Counted from the first letter of the stretch, positions 26,352-36,571 are shown. The stretch is 43,916 nucleotides of DNA from Methylotenera sp. (GCA_021738245.1 JAIPCJ010000017.1:1-43916), one strand, 5' to 3'. Translations and numbers: made by a program. The notes: generated from the letters alone by a model not told the origin.

Positions 26352-27782
26352 TCAGGCGACGCGGCAGACCTTGAGCATGTTGGTGCCGCCCGGGTAGCCC
26401 ATCGGCTCGCCGCAGGTGATGGCATAGGTGTCGCCCGGCATCAGCACGCCACGCTCGACCAGGATCTTCTCGGCCGCGGCCAGGGCCGCATCGCGGTCGT
26501 CGAACTTGGCCATCAGCAGCGGCGTGACGTTGCGGTACAGCGCCATCTTGCGCTGGCTGACCGACTGCGTCGTCAGCCCGAAGATCGGCACGTTGATGCG
26601 GTGGCGGCTCATCCACAGTGCGGTGGAGCCGGACTCGGTCAGCGCCAGGATGGCCTTGCAGCCCAGATGATGGGCCGTGAACAGCGCGCCCATCGCGATG
26701 GACTGGTCGATGCGGCCGAACTGGCGGCCGGCGAAGTCGGTGTCCAGCGTGACGAACTCGGCCCGCTCGGCCTCCAGCGCGATGTTGGCCATCTGCTCGA
26801 CCGTCTCGATCGGGAACTTGCCGGCCGCCGTCTCGGCCGACAGCATGACCGCATCGGTGCCATCCAGCACGGCGTTGGCCACGTCGCTGACCTCGGCACG
26901 CGTGGGCACCGGGTTCACGATCATCGACTCCATCATCTGCGTGGCCGTGATGGACACCTTGTCCAGCTCGCGAGCCATCTTGATCATGCGCTTTTGCAGC
27001 GCCGGCACGGCGGCATTGCCCACTTCCACAGCCAGGTCGCCGCGGGCAACCATGATGCCGTCAGAGGCCTTCAGGATGGCCTCCAGGTGCGGGATGGCCT
27101 CGTAGCGCTCGATCTTGGCAATCATGGCCGGCTTGTGCCGGTAGGGCTCGCCAGCCACGTTGGCGAGCTGGCGGGCCATTTCCATGTCGGTGGCGTTCTT
27201 GGGGAAGCTCACCGCCAGGTATTCGCACTGGAAGGACATCGCGGTCTTGATGTCTTCCATGTCCTTGCCCGTGAGGGCCGGCGCGGTCAGGCCGCCGCCC
27301 TGCTTGTTGATGCCCTTGTTGTTGGACAGCTCGCCCCCGAGCTTGACCACGGTGTGCACCTGCGCGCCGCGCACGGCCTCCACGGTCAGCACCAGCAAGC
27401 CATCGTTGAGCAGCAGGGTGTCACCAGGCTTCACGTCGCGCGGCAGTTCCTTGTAGTCGAGGCTGGCGATGTCCTGGTTGCCAAGCTCGGTGCGGTCGGC
27501 ATCCAGCACGAACTTGGCGCCGGGAATCAGTTCGATCTTGCCGCCTTCGAACTTGCCGACGCGGATCTTGGGGCCCTGCAGGTCGGCCATGATGGCCACC
27601 GACTTGCCGACGCGCGCGGCCGCCTCGCGCACCATGGTCGCGCGGTCGATGTGGTCCTGCGCCTTGCCGTGGGAGAAGTTCAGCCGCACCACGTCGACCC
27701 CGGCGCGGATCATCTGTTCCAGCACCTCCGGCGTGTTGGAAGCGGGGCCGAGGGTGGCGACGATCTTGGTAGCGCGGGTCAT
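26352..27782 (-). CDS. pyk: Pyruvate kinase
   Basis: 476 residues, normal. It converts phosphoenolpyruvate and ADP to pyruvate and ATP. Motifs in order: TKIVATLGPAS (N-terminus), RLNFSHG, MADLQGPKIRVG, AVSFPKNATDMEM, KIERYEAI (catalytic Lys in the active-site loop), VARGDLAVEVG and ATQMMESMI, then the allosteric C-terminal domain. The ATG at 27782 gives MTRATKIV; the frame extends four codons upstream to another start with no support. In many betaproteobacteria pyk sits next to pgk; here it is about 6 kb away on the same strand. Confidence 0.96.
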   Translation of the reverse strand: MTRATKIVATLGPASNTPEVLEQMIRAGVDVVRLNFSHGKAQDHIDRATMVREAAARVGKSVAIMADLQGPKIRVGKFEGGKIELIPGAKFVLDADRTELGNQDIASLDYKELPRDVKPGDTLLLNDGLLVLTVEAVRGAQVHTVVKLGGELSNNKGINKQGGGLTAPALTGKDMEDIKTAMSFQCEYLAVSFPKNATDMEMARQLANVAGEPYRHKPAMIAKIERYEAIPHLEAILKASDGIMVARGDLAVEVGNAAVPALQKRMIKMARELDKVSITATQMMESMIVNPVPTRAEVSDVANAVLDGTDAVMLSAETAAGKFPIETVEQMANIALEAERAEFVTLDTDFAGRQFGRIDQSIAMGALFTAHHLGCKAILALTESGSTALWMSRHRINVPIFGLTTQSVSQRKMALYRNVTPLLMAKFDDRDAALAAAEKILVERGVLMPGDTYAITCGEPMGYPGGTNMLKVCRVA

Positions 27783-27849
27783 GACTTGTCTCAACTTGTA
27801 GGGGCGAGGAATTATGAGCCGCCGAGGCGCGCTGGAGTTTCTCTGCGTT

Positions 27850-28332
27850 TCAGCCCAGCGGCTTCTCCATGAAGAGGCTCAAGGGGTCGGGCGCATAGGC
27901 ACCGAAGGGGCCGCGCTCCACATACCCCAGGCGCCGGTACAGGCCGATGGCCTCGGGCTGGTGGATGCCGGTCTCCAGCCGCGCGAGCCCCATGCCGCGG
28001 GCGCGCAGCGCGTCTTCGAGGCGCGTCATCAGCTGCTTGGCCGCGCCGCGCCCGCGGGCGCTGTCCAGCACGAACAGGCGCTTGATCTCACCATAGGCAG
28101 GCGCGTCAGCCGGGGCATGGAATTTCACGCCGCCACAGCCCACGAGGGTGTCGCCCACCCAGAAGCCCCAGAACTCGCCCTGCGGTGCGCGCAGGCCTTC
28201 CGGCGGCTCGAAATGGTTGCTCTCGCTCGGGTAGAGCGTGCCCATGTAGGCCTCGGACAGGGCCATCAGGGCGCGCGCATCGGCATGGCCGGGGTCCAGG
28301 GGTTCGAGTCGGCTGGGCAGCTCAAGATTCAT
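27850..28332 (-). CDS. GNAT family N-acetyltransferase
   Basis: 160 residues. It is a single GNAT fold: a central strand FWGFWVGDTLVGCGGVKF, then EIKRLFVLDSARGRGAAKQLM, where the RGRGAA loop binds the acetyl-CoA pyrophosphate, and LETGIHQPEAIGLYRRLGYVE as motif B. The arrangement resembles small PhnO/MarR-fused-type acetyltransferases acting on amino acids or small amines; the substrate is unknown. The gene lies upstream of pyk on the minus strand with a 67-base gap and is divergent from the EamA transporter. Confidence 0.9.
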   Translation of the reverse strand: MNLELPSRLEPLDPGHADARALMALSEAYMGTLYPSESNHFEPPEGLRAPQGEFWGFWVGDTLVGCGGVKFHAPADAPAYGEIKRLFVLDSARGRGAAKQLMTRLEDALRARGMGLARLETGIHQPEAIGLYRRLGYVERGPFGAYAPDPLSLFMEKPLG

Positions 28333-28429
28333 CGGGTTTCAGGCGGCGGAGGGTTTCAGGTCGACGATGCCTTCCGGCAGCGCGCCGGCAGGGCGGGACA
28401 ATTCTGACCTCAACCCTCCTCCCCCCTGC

Positions 28430-29371
28430 ATGCCGGACCGCGCCCCCGCTTCTCATCTGCCCCTGCTCGCGGCCCTGGCCGTCGTCATCGTCTGGGGTGT
28501 CAACTTCCCGCTGCAGAAGGCGCTGTTCGGCCAGGTCGGCCCGATCGGCTTCCTCGGGCTGCGCTACCTGCTCGTGCCCTTCTGCGCCGTGGCCCTGCTG
28601 TGCTGGCGCTTCGGCACGCGCTGGCCGCGGCTGGACCGGCAGGAGATCTGGCCCCTGGTGCGGCTGACCCTCGTGGGCCAGGGCCTGCACCTGCTGCTGT
28701 CGGCGCTCGGCATGCAAGGCTCGACCGCCTTCAGCGCCAGCGTGCTGCTGGCCTGCGGGCCGGTGTTCACGCTGCTGATCCTGCGCCTGAGCGGCATCGA
28801 GCGGCTGTCGCGCGGCCAGGTCGCCGGTGTGGCCACGGCGGCAGCCGGCGCGCTGCTGTTCACATCCGACAAGCTGCTGGCGGCCGACTGGCAGGCCTCG
28901 CTCGGCGACCTGACGCTGCTGCTCGCGGCCGCCCTCTTCAGCTATTACACGGTGGCCAGCAAGCCGCTGATCCAGCACCACGGCGGCGTGACGGTGCTGG
29001 CCTACGGCAGCCTGGTCTGCACGCTGCCGATGCTGCTGTGGAGCGCCCCGTCGCTGGCTGCACTGGACTGGACCGCCCTGCCCGGCTGGGTCTGGACCGG
29101 CACGCTGTGGCAGACGGCCGGCGGCGGTTTCCTGGGCTGGCTGGCCTGGGGCTGGGCCAACGAGCGGCGCGGCGTGGCGCGCACCGCGCCCCTCATCTAC
29201 CTGATGCCGCTCATCGCGGGCCTCGCCGCCTGGCTGTGGGGCGGCGAGCAGTTCAGTGCCCACAAGCTGCTGGGGGCGGGGGTGATCCTGGGCGGTGTGG
29301 CCCTGGCCCAATTCAGCCCTTCGCGAGCCTCGCCTCTCGCACATCAGCCACCGCCAGAGCCGTCATGTTGA
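28430..29371 (+). CDS. EamA/DMT-family transporter
   Basis: 313 residues with about ten transmembrane segments in two EamA repeats (about 10-140 and 155-290). The first repeat has VIVWGVNFPLQKALF, GLRYLLVP and GMQGSTAFSASVLLACGPVFT. The second has LAAALFSYYTVASKPL and TAPLIYLMPLIAGLAAWLWGGE. Members export small metabolites such as amino acids or purines across the inner membrane; the substrate cannot be assigned. The ATG at 28430 begins the hydrophobic region directly. Its 3' end overlaps the convergent maeB gene by 59 bases. Confidence 0.88.
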   Translation: MPDRAPASHLPLLAALAVVIVWGVNFPLQKALFGQVGPIGFLGLRYLLVPFCAVALLCWRFGTRWPRLDRQEIWPLVRLTLVGQGLHLLLSALGMQGSTAFSASVLLACGPVFTLLILRLSGIERLSRGQVAGVATAAAGALLFTSDKLLAADWQASLGDLTLLLAAALFSYYTVASKPLIQHHGGVTVLAYGSLVCTLPMLLWSAPSLAALDWTALPGWVWTGTLWQTAGGGFLGWLAWGWANERRGVARTAPLIYLMPLIAGLAAWLWGGEQFSAHKLLGAGVILGGVALAQFSPSRASPLAHQPPPEPSC

Positions 29372-31640
29372 CGATGCGGCGCACGGTCGCCGACGGCGTC
29401 AGGATGTGCACGGGCTTGGCCGCGCCCAGCAGGATGGGACCGACCGTCACGCCGTGACTGGCGCTGATCTTCAGCACGTTGAACAGGATGTTGGCCGCAT
29501 CAAGTGTCGGCAGCACCAGCAGGTTGGCCGCACCGGTGAGCTTGCTGTCGGGCAGGAAGGCGTGGCGCACGCTTTCGGACAGCGCTGCGTCGCCATGCAT
29601 CTCGCCGTCGCATTCCACCTCGGGGTGGGCTGCGGCGAACAGCTCGTGCGCACGGCGCATCTTGCGGGCCGACGGCCGCGTGCTGGAGCCGAACATCGAG
29701 TGGCTGACGAAAGCCAGCTTGGGCGGCAGGCCGAAGCGGCGCACTTCATCCGCGGCCATCGCGGCGATGTCGGCCAGCTCTTCGGCGGTGGGGTCGTCGT
29801 TGACGAAGGTGTCGGTGATGAACAGCGTCATCTGCTCCAGCATCAGCGCGTTCATCGCAGCAAACTGCTGCGCGCCGGGCGCGAGGCCCACCAGTTCGCG
29901 CACCTGCTCCAGGTGGCGGTCGAAGCGGCCGACCATGCCGCAGATCATCGCGTCTGCATCGCCCAACTCGATGGCCAAGGCGCCGATGGCGGTGTTGGAC
30001 CGCCGCACCGCCGACTTGGCCATCTCCGGCGTCACGCCATTGCGCTTCATGCGCGCGTGGTAGGCCTCCCAGTACTGGCGGAAGCGTGGGTCGTCCTCGG
30101 GGTCGATGACGGCAACGTCTTCGCCGAGCTTGAGCCGCAGGCCGGCGCGCTGGATGCGTGACTGCAGCACCGCGGGGCGGCCGATGAGCGTCGGGCGGCA
30201 CAGGCCTTCGTCCAGCGCCACCTGCACCGCGCGCAGCACCCGCTCGTCCTCGCCCTCGGCGTAGATGACGCGGGCCTTCTCAGCGCGGGCGGCCGTGAAT
30301 ACCGGCCGCATGAACATGCCGGTCTGGTAGACAAAGCGCTCCAGCGACTGCCGGTAGGCCTCCAGATCGGCCACGGGGCGCGTCGCGACCCCATCAGCCG
30401 CCGCGGCAGCAGCCACGGCCGGCGCAATGCGCAGGATGAGCCGCGCATCGAACGGCTTCGGGATGAGGTACTCCGGCCCGAACGCCAGCTCCTGGCCGGC
30501 GTAGGCCGCCGCGACCTCGTCACTCGTCTCGGCCTTGGCGAGCGCGGCGATCTCGCGCACGCAGGCCAGCTTCATGCCTTCGGTGATCTTGGTGGCGCCA
30601 CAGTCCAGCGCGCCCCGGAAGATGTAGGGGAAGCACAGGACGTTGTTGACCTGGTTGGGGTAGTCGCTGCGGCCGGTCGCGATGATGCAATCGGGTCGCG
30701 CGGCCTTGGCCAGCTCGGGGCGGATCTCAGGCTCGGGGTTGGCCAGGGCCAGGATGATGGGCTGGGCGGCCATGGACCTGACCATGTCGGCCGTCAGCAC
30801 TCCCGCGGCCGAGCAGCCCAGGAAAACATCGGCACCGCTGACCACGTCGGCCAGCGTGCGTGCCGGGGTGACCTGGCAGTAGCGCTGCTTGGATTCGTCG
30901 AGCCTGCCGGCCTTGGCGTCTTCGCGCTCGCTGTGGATCACGCCGCGCGAGTCGCACACGAAGATGTGCTCGCGCTTCACGCCCAGGCCCACCATCACGT
31001 CCAGGCAGGCGATGGCCGCCGCACCCGCGCCCGACACGGCCACCTTCACCTGGCCGATGTCCTTGCCCACCAGCTCCAGGCCATTGAGCAGCGCAGCCGA
31101 CGAGATGATGGCGGTGCCGTGCTGGTCATCGTGGAAGACCGGGATGTTCATCCGCTTGGACAGCTCGCGCTCGATGTAGAAGCACTCCGGCGCCTTGATG
31201 TCTTCGAGGTTGATGCCGCCCAGCGTCGGCTCCATGGCCGCGATGATGTCGATGAGCTTGTCGGGATCGCGCTCGGCCAGCTCGATGTCGAACACGTCGA
31301 TGCCGGCGAACTTCTTGAAGAGGCAGCCCTTGCCCTCCATCACCGGCTTGGCGGCCAGCGGGCCGATGTCGCCCAGCCCCAGCACCGCAGTGCCATTGGT
31401 GATGACGCCGACCAGATTGCCGCGCGACGTGAACTCGGCCGCGAGAGACGGGTCGCGCTCGATGTCCAGGCAGGGGTAGGCCACGCCCGGGGAGTAGGCC
31501 AGCGACAGGTCGCGCTGGTTGGACAAGGCCTTGGTCGGCGTGACCGAAATCTTGCCGCGCGTGGGAGCACGGTGGTAGTCGAGGGCGGCGTCGCGCAGCG
31601 CGGCTTCGGCAGGCGACAAGGGAGCGTTGTTCTTTTCCAT
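29313..31640 (-). CDS. maeB: NADP-dependent malic enzyme with phosphotransacetylase-like domain
   Basis: 775 residues, the usual MaeB hybrid size. It decarboxylates malate to pyruvate with NADP+. The malic-enzyme part (1-430) shows [45 protein letters not shown] (metal and catalytic residues) and the dinucleotide fold [15 protein letters not shown]. The C-terminal PTA-like domain (about 440-770; [30 protein letters not shown]) is regulatory in studied members, sensing acetyl-CoA. The ATG at 31640 (MEKNNAPLS) has TGGAG upstream. Its 3' end overlaps the convergent EamA gene by 59 bases. Confidence 0.96.
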   Translation of the reverse strand: MEKNNAPLSPAEAALRDAALDYHRAPTRGKISVTPTKALSNQRDLSLAYSPGVAYPCLDIERDPSLAAEFTSRGNLVGVITNGTAVLGLGDIGPLAAKPVMEGKGCLFKKFAGIDVFDIELAERDPDKLIDIIAAMEPTLGGINLEDIKAPECFYIERELSKRMNIPVFHDDQHGTAIISSAALLNGLELVGKDIGQVKVAVSGAGAAAIACLDVMVGLGVKREHIFVCDSRGVIHSEREDAKAGRLDESKQRYCQVTPARTLADVVSGADVFLGCSAAGVLTADMVRSMAAQPIILALANPEPEIRPELAKAARPDCIIATGRSDYPNQVNNVLCFPYIFRGALDCGATKITEGMKLACVREIAALAKAETSDEVAAAYAGQELAFGPEYLIPKPFDARLILRIAPAVAAAAAADGVATRPVADLEAYRQSLERFVYQTGMFMRPVFTAARAEKARVIYAEGEDERVLRAVQVALDEGLCRPTLIGRPAVLQSRIQRAGLRLKLGEDVAVIDPEDDPRFRQYWEAYHARMKRNGVTPEMAKSAVRRSNTAIGALAIELGDADAMICGMVGRFDRHLEQVRELVGLAPGAQQFAAMNALMLEQMTLFITDTFVNDDPTAEELADIAAMAADEVRRFGLPPKLAFVSHSMFGSSTRPSARKMRRAHELFAAAHPEVECDGEMHGDAALSESVRHAFLPDSKLTGAANLLVLPTLDAANILFNVLKISASHGVTVGPILLGAAKPVHILTPSATVRRIVNMTALAVADVREARLAKG

Positions 31641-31733
31641 GGCAGTGCATCTCCAGAGCGGAACGCTGAAGATTACGCCCGGTTTCTGCCCCACCCGATG
31701 CCGGATTGCTGGGACTTCATGCCGAAGCCAACA

Positions 31734-33464
31734 TCAAGCAAGCACGGGCCCCGCCTGCAACGCACGCAGTGCCTCGGCAAGCGCAGGCGCGAGTGCCTCG
31801 TCGGCATAGCGCACCTGCACGACGCGCAGCAGGGCCGCGTCACCCACCCACGCCAGCAGGGGCTGCGCGGCGTCTGCCACGGCGTCCTCGTCGGCCTGCG
31901 ACGCGATCCGCAGGAGCAGCACCACCATCCGGTAGTCCACGCCTTGCACCTGCATCGACTGACCCAGAAGGTCGACCTCCAGGATGTCGGGATGCTCACC
32001 CAAAGCCGCACGCAGTGCGGCCTGTTCATCGGCTTCCAGCGGCGGCGGCTCGATGCGGCCTCGCAGGCGTGCCGTCTCCATCGACTCGAACGCCGCCGCA
32101 CGGCGCGCCTGCACCGCCTGCCACCAGGCGGCATGCGGCCGCTGTTGCGTCGCATCCGCAGCCAGCCGGTGCTGCATCAGCAGTCGCGTGGCGTCGTCGC
32201 GCTCGGCCGTCTTGAGCGCGCGGCAGGCCAGCAGCAGCTGGCGCGCGGCCGCCCGGTCACCCTGGCGGAGGGCGATGCGCGCGCGAATCAACAGCGCGGC
32301 GGGCGTGTCACCGAGCTCGCCATCGCTCGGCAGCTCGCCGCGAATCCATGCCCGCTGCGCTCGGTGTTCGGGCGTGCCGGCCGCGGCAGGCAGCACGCCT
32401 TGCAGCAGCCGATGCGCCATGCGCCAGCGCAGGCGCTGGGCTTCGTCACCCGGGCCTGCCGCGACTGCCGGCCAGCTCTCGCCGCCCCACCAGCTCAGGC
32501 CGGCCCTGCGGCTCGGCCAGGCGGCGTCCACCGCGGCGACACCGAGGGCCGCGAGCCGCTCATCCAGCGGAGGATGCGTGTCATCGTCATCCGGCGGTGA
32601 GGTCTCGAGCGCACCGCGGGCCTGCACCGACTCGCGCCAGGCCGCCACCTCGCGGTCCAGCAGGTCCGCCGGCCGTTGCGCATGGCGCAGCATCTGCTGC
32701 CGCACGGTCGACGCGCCCACGCGCATCACGCCGTCCTGCAATTGATGCAGCTGCACCAGGGCACGCGCCAGCGCCTGGGGCTGCACCGCGCGCGCGGCCA
32801 ACGCGTCGGCCTCGAACTCGCAACGGCGCAGGTGCGCATGGCTGATGCGGTCGAACCAAGGCAGGAAGCGATGCGCAAAGCCGGAAGCCGCCCGGTCCCA
32901 GGCCGAGCTGTCCCGATCGGCGCCGGGTTCGTCCTGCAGGTCGCGCAGGGTCGCCCACGACTGGCGCGTGCGGTAGAGCCAATGGCCGAGGCGGCCGTGC
33001 TGGCGCGAGAAATGCCCCAGCTCATGGGCAATCACGGCCTCCACCGCCTGCGCATCCAGCGCCGCGAGCAGCGGGCGACCGATCACGAGCACGCGACGCA
33101 CCGGGCGCAGCGACACGCCCCGGTTGAGCTCCAGCGCACCGGCGTTGAGTTCATCGTCCAGGGCGATGGCATGCACGCGAGGTGCCTGCAGGGCGTCGGC
33201 CAGCGCATGCACGCGCTCGTAGAGGCGAGGCGCGTCCTGCACGGCCAGCCGCTGAGGCGGCAGCGGGGCGCGCGGCTGGAAGATCCAGGCCAGCCCCAGG
33301 AAGGCCACCAGGGCCAAACCCACCAGCACCGGCTGGCCGAACCAGAGCGCCGGCAGCCCCAGCATCAGCGCCAGGGGCAGCAGCCAGTACAGCTGGTGCA
33401 GCAACGCCGCCCCCAGCGCCACAGCCGCCAGCCAGGCCGGCGAGGGGCCCGCGCGGCCCGCCAT
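31734..33464 (-). CDS. M48 family membrane metallopeptidase
   Basis: 576 residues. Two hydrophobic segments near the N-terminus (about 10-35 and 42-62) anchor it in the membrane. The zinc motif HELGH lies near residue 147 in VIAHELGHFSRQHG, with the third ligand Glu in CEFEADALA about residue 220. The C-terminal 250 residues are helical and include a repeated VRGELPSDGELGDTPAALLIRARIALRQGDR-like solenoid region rather than a known domain. M48 proteases degrade damaged or misassembled membrane proteins. The gene starts 3 bases after the pgk stop, so it is probably read with pgk. A second M48 gene, htpX, lies 4 kb away. Confidence 0.88.
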   Translation of the reverse strand: MAGRAGPSPAWLAAVALGAALLHQLYWLLPLALMLGLPALWFGQPVLVGLALVAFLGLAWIFQPRAPLPPQRLAVQDAPRLYERVHALADALQAPRVHAIALDDELNAGALELNRGVSLRPVRRVLVIGRPLLAALDAQAVEAVIAHELGHFSRQHGRLGHWLYRTRQSWATLRDLQDEPGADRDSSAWDRAASGFAHRFLPWFDRISHAHLRRCEFEADALAARAVQPQALARALVQLHQLQDGVMRVGASTVRQQMLRHAQRPADLLDREVAAWRESVQARGALETSPPDDDDTHPPLDERLAALGVAAVDAAWPSRRAGLSWWGGESWPAVAAGPGDEAQRLRWRMAHRLLQGVLPAAAGTPEHRAQRAWIRGELPSDGELGDTPAALLIRARIALRQGDRAAARQLLLACRALKTAERDDATRLLMQHRLAADATQQRPHAAWWQAVQARRAAAFESMETARLRGRIEPPPLEADEQAALRAALGEHPDILEVDLLGQSMQVQGVDYRMVVLLLRIASQADEDAVADAAQPLLAWVGDAALLRVVQVRYADEALAPALAEALRALQAGPVLA

Positions 33465-33467
33465 GGG

Positions 33468-34661
33468 TCAGCCGGCCGCGCGCTTGGCCAGGATCTCGAA
33501 GGCCGGCAGGGTCTTGCCTTCCAGCACTTCCAGGAAGGCGCCGCCGCCGGTGGAGATGTAGCCCACGTCCTTCTCGATGCCGTACTTGGCGATCGCGGCC
33601 AGGGTGTCGCCACCGCCGGCGATGCTGAAGGCCACGCTCTCGGCGATGGCGCGGGCGATGGCTTCGGTGCCGTGCGCGAAGGCCGGGAACTCGAACACGC
33701 CGACCGGACCGTTCCAGACGATGGTGCCGGCGGACTTGAGCTTCTCGGCCAGCTTGGCGGCGGTCTTGGGGCCGATGTCCAGGATCAGGTCGTCGTCATC
33801 CACGTCGGCCGCAGCCTTGACCGAGGCGGTGGCGCCGGCAGCAAAGGTCTTGGCCGTGACCACGTCTTCCGGGATGGGCACTTCGGCGCCGCGGGCCTTC
33901 ATGGCCTCGATGACGGCCTTGGCCTGGTCGATCAGGTCCGGCTCGGCCAGCGACTTGCCGATCTTCAGGCCCGAGGCCAGCATGAAGGTGTTGGCGATGC
34001 CGCCGCCGACGATCAGGCCGTCGACCTTGCCGGCCAGGCTCTGCAGGATGGTCAGCTTGGTCGACACCTTGGAGCCGGCCACGATGGCCACCAGCGGGCG
34101 ACGCGGGTTGGCCAGGGCCTTGGTGATGGCGTCGATCTCGGCGGCCAGCAGCGGGCCGGCGCAGGCCACCTTGGCGTACTTGGCGATGCCGTAGGTCGTG
34201 GCCTCGGCGCGGTGGGCGGTGCCGAAGGCGTCGTGCACGAAGATGTCGCACAGCGCGGCGAGCTTCTTCGACAACTCTTCGTTGCACTTCTTCTCGCCCT
34301 TGTTCAGGCGGCAGTTCTCCAGCAGCACCACCTGGCCGGGCGCGACCGAGACGGCATCGACCCAGTCACGCTGCAGCGGCACCGGGCGGCCGAGCAGCTC
34401 CGACAGGCGCTGGGCCACCGGCGCGAGCGAATCTTCAGGCTTGAACTCGCCTTCGGTGGGGCGGCCCAGGTGCGACGTGACCATGACGGCCGCGCCGGCA
34501 TCCAGCGCCATCTGGATGGCCGGCAGCGAGGCGCGGATGCGGGTGTCCTCAGTGATCTTGCCGTCGTCGTCCTGCGGCACGTTCAGGTCGGCGCGGATGA
34601 AGACACGTTGGCCGGACACCTTGCCGGCGGCGATCAGGTCGGAGAAGCGGATGACGTTCAT
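33468..34661 (-). CDS. pgk: Phosphoglycerate kinase
   Basis: 397 residues, normal. It transfers phosphate from 1,3-bisphosphoglycerate to ADP in glycolysis and works in reverse in gluconeogenesis. Motifs: RADLNVP (residues 23-29, substrate site), [39 protein letters not shown], the nucleotide site [10 protein letters not shown] and the C-terminal [12 protein letters not shown] and STGGGAFLE. The start is the ATG at 34661. An M48 protease gene follows after 3 bases; azlD lies upstream on the same strand with a 69-base gap. Confidence 0.97.
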   Translation of the reverse strand: MNVIRFSDLIAAGKVSGQRVFIRADLNVPQDDDGKITEDTRIRASLPAIQMALDAGAAVMVTSHLGRPTEGEFKPEDSLAPVAQRLSELLGRPVPLQRDWVDAVSVAPGQVVLLENCRLNKGEKKCNEELSKKLAALCDIFVHDAFGTAHRAEATTYGIAKYAKVACAGPLLAAEIDAITKALANPRRPLVAIVAGSKVSTKLTILQSLAGKVDGLIVGGGIANTFMLASGLKIGKSLAEPDLIDQAKAVIEAMKARGAEVPIPEDVVTAKTFAAGATASVKAAADVDDDDLILDIGPKTAAKLAEKLKSAGTIVWNGPVGVFEFPAFAHGTEAIARAIAESVAFSIAGGGDTLAAIAKYGIEKDVGYISTGGGAFLEVLEGKTLPAFEILAKRAAG

Positions 34662-34730
34662 GGTCGCGGGTCAGTTGAGGAAAACTGCCGCGATTCTCGC
34701 CCCGTTACACCCCGTACCCCGGCGCGGCGC

Positions 34731-35060
34731 CTACCAGCCCAGGCCGAGCTTCAAGGGCAGCATCACCGCCATGCCCACCAGGATGGTGCCGAGGATGCCG
34801 CGGCGCCAGAAGTAGTAGCCCGTCGCCGCCAGCGCCGCCGGCCAGCGGGCGTCCTGCCAGGTGGTGATGGCGTGGCCCTGGGTCATGAAGATCTCCGGCG
34901 CGACGACGGCCATCAGCGCGGCCAGCGGCGCCACCTTGAGCAGCTCGCGCAGCCAGTCGGGCATGGGCAGCGGACGGTCGCCGATCATGAAGAAGCCGCG
35001 GGTCACGACCGTGATCAGGCCCAGGCCCACGAGGGCGATCCAGATCATCGCGTCGCTCAT
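34731..35060 (-). CDS. azlD: AzlD family branched-chain amino acid exporter subunit
   Basis: 109 residues with about four hydrophobic segments (WIALVGLGLITVVTRGFFM, LKVAPLAALMAVVAPEIFM, WPAALAATGYYFW, GTILVGMAVMLPLKLGLG). AzlD is the small partner of AzlC in export of branched-chain amino acids. The ATG at 35060 overlaps the azlC stop by 4 bases, so the two are translationally coupled. Length and TM pattern fit the family well. Confidence 0.9.
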   Translation of the reverse strand: MSDAMIWIALVGLGLITVVTRGFFMIGDRPLPMPDWLRELLKVAPLAALMAVVAPEIFMTQGHAITTWQDARWPAALAATGYYFWRRGILGTILVGMAVMLPLKLGLGW

Positions 35061-35791
35061 GGCCGGGCCCCTCGCTCGTGTCGCGCCTTTCGCGCATCCA
35101 GCCACCAGCCCACCGCGCCGGCCGCCACGATGGCGCACAGGATGTTGAGCTTCAGCGGCAGCGAATAGGTCGCCACCGACACCGCGCCGGCCGTGACCGC
35201 CACCCACCACAGCGTGCGCTCGGTCAGCAGCGAGTAGGAGATGCCCAGCAGGGCCAGCACGCCCGCGAAGCCGATGCCCCAATGCGGCGGAATGCGCTCG
35301 GCCAGCAGGATGCCGGTGAAGGAGCAGACCTGCCACATCGGCCAGTTGACCGCCACGCCGCCCCAGAAGTAGCGCTGCTGGCCGGCCGACGGGGCGGCAT
35401 CCGGATAGCGCTTCACGAAATAGGCGAAGTTCAGGTCAGCCGCGAAGTAGGTCGTCATGAGCCGCCGCAGCCGCGGCAGGTGGCCGAAGTAGTGGCGCCA
35501 CTGCGCGCTGAAGATGACGAAGCGCAGGTTCACGCAGAAGGCCGTGGCCACCAGCACCCACAGCGGCGCACCGGCGGCGATCAGGGGCACGGCCGACAGC
35601 TGGGCGCTGCCCGCGAAGACCAGCAACGACATGCCCATGGCCTGCGGGATGCTCAGGCCGCCCTTGACCATCGTCACCCCAGCCACCAGCCCCCAGGCGG
35701 CCAGCCCGAGCGAGGGCGAAGCCATGTCGCGCGCGCCCTGGCGGAAATCGGCATCGGCCGCCAGCGCGCGCAGTTTCTCGATCCACTGCAT
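35057..35791 (-). CDS. azlC: AzlC family branched-chain amino acid exporter subunit
   Basis: 244 residues. AzlC pattern: MASPSLGLAAWGLVAGVTMVKGGLS (first helix), LLVFAGSAQLSAVPLIAAGAP, the conserved CVNLRFVIFSA, and helical segments from 145 to 235. AzlCD exports branched-chain amino acids or related analogues across the inner membrane. It is the first gene of the azlCD pair, with a 4-base overlap into azlD and 27 bases after the DUF2807 stop. A hairpin covers the start region. Confidence 0.92.
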   Translation of the reverse strand: MQWIEKLRALAADADFRQGARDMASPSLGLAAWGLVAGVTMVKGGLSIPQAMGMSLLVFAGSAQLSAVPLIAAGAPLWVLVATAFCVNLRFVIFSAQWRHYFGHLPRLRRLMTTYFAADLNFAYFVKRYPDAAPSAGQQRYFWGGVAVNWPMWQVCSFTGILLAERIPPHWGIGFAGVLALLGISYSLLTERTLWWVAVTAGAVSVATYSLPLKLNILCAIVAAGAVGWWLDARKARHERGARP

Positions 35792-35810
35792 CCCGCCATT
35801 GTCGGCGGGA
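35791..35810 (-). promoter_or_regulatory. Hairpin abutting the azlC start codon
   Basis: TCCCGCC-6 bases-GGCGGGA, a 7-bp stem in the 27-base gap between the DUF2807 stop and azlC. On the minus strand its 3' arm ends at the first base of the azlC ATG. It could be a weak terminator remnant or hide the azlC ribosome-binding region. There is no U-tract. Confidence 0.3.
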
Positions 35811-35818
35811 TGGGGGTC

Positions 35819-36571
35819 TTACTGCCCAAGCCGGCGGACTTTGCCGCTGCCGGCGATGGACGACGAGATCTCGGGCGAGCCGGCGTACTTCACATCGCCC
35901 GAGCCGGCGATGGAGACATTGAGCTTCTTGCTGGCGTTGACCTGCGCATCGCCACTGCCGGCGATGCTCACCTTGACCTCATCGGCCAGCAGCTCGGCGG
36001 CCTTCACATCCCCGCTGCCGGCAATGGAGACGCTGGCGTAGCCGCAGCGGCCCACGGCCACGATGTCGCCGCTGCCGCTGACCTTCATGGCCAGCTTCTC
36101 GGCGTCCAGGTTGGCGAAGCGGATGTCACCGGAGCCGGCAATCGCGGCCTCGACGCCGCCGGTCTTCATGGCCTCGACCTTGATGGTGCCCGAGCCCGCC
36201 ACGGCGACCGCGCGAAGGCTGGGCAGCTCGATGACGAAGCTCGGCGTGGTCGATGCGCTGAGGTTGTAGCCCTTCTTGGGCTCGATCTGCAGGGTACGGC
36301 CCTTGCCACCGTCGACCACCCGGGTCTCGATCAGGGGCAGCAGGTTGCGGTCGGCCTTGACCTCGACCTTGGCGGCACTGCCCTGGCGCACGATGACGTT
36401 GAAGCTGCCGGAAACCGAGACGCCGTCGAAACTGCCGGTGTCACGGGCTTCGGTGGCGAGGTCGCCATTGCCCGAGACGCGTTCGTTGCTCCAGCTCCAG
36501 GCCTGCGCCGTGCCGCTGGCCATGGTGGCAGCGACGAGACCGAGGGCGAAAAGGCGGCGGGTGGTGTTCAT
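35819..36571 (-). CDS. Exported head-GIN (DUF2807) protein
   Basis: 250 residues from the ATG at 36571; an ATG four codons upstream is an alternative. A signal peptide (MNTTRRLFALGLVAATMASG, cleavage near AQA-W) is followed by a DUF2807 domain with a right-handed beta-helix look: short strands separated by repeated SGSGD/AGSGD turns (VSGSGDIVAV, IAGSGDVKAA, IAGSGDAQVN, IAGSGDVKYA, IAGSGKVRRL), about six rungs. Family function is unknown; it is probably periplasmic or surface-associated. Downstream lies azlC (27 bases), upstream a small lipoprotein gene (115 bases), both on the same strand. Confidence 0.88.
   Translation of the reverse strand: MNTTRRLFALGLVAATMASGTAQAWSWSNERVSGNGDLATEARDTGSFDGVSVSGSFNVIVRQGSAAKVEVKADRNLLPLIETRVVDGGKGRTLQIEPKKGYNLSASTTPSFVIELPSLRAVAVAGSGTIKVEAMKTGGVEAAIAGSGDIRFANLDAEKLAMKVSGSGDIVAVGRCGYASVSIAGSGDVKAAELLADEVKVSIAGSGDAQVNASKKLNVSIAGSGDVKYAGSPEISSSIAGSGKVRRLGQ

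Noticed and set aside
32676-35168. 830-codon plus-strand frame over the M48 gene, pgk and azlD
   Set aside because: It crosses three genes with clear domains on the other strand; no domain is seen in the long frame.
35831-36230. DNA tandem repeat inside the head-GIN gene
   Set aside because: The periodic GCCGGC..CGATGG segments reflect repeated SIAGSGD turns in the protein. They are not identical units and are explained by the fold.
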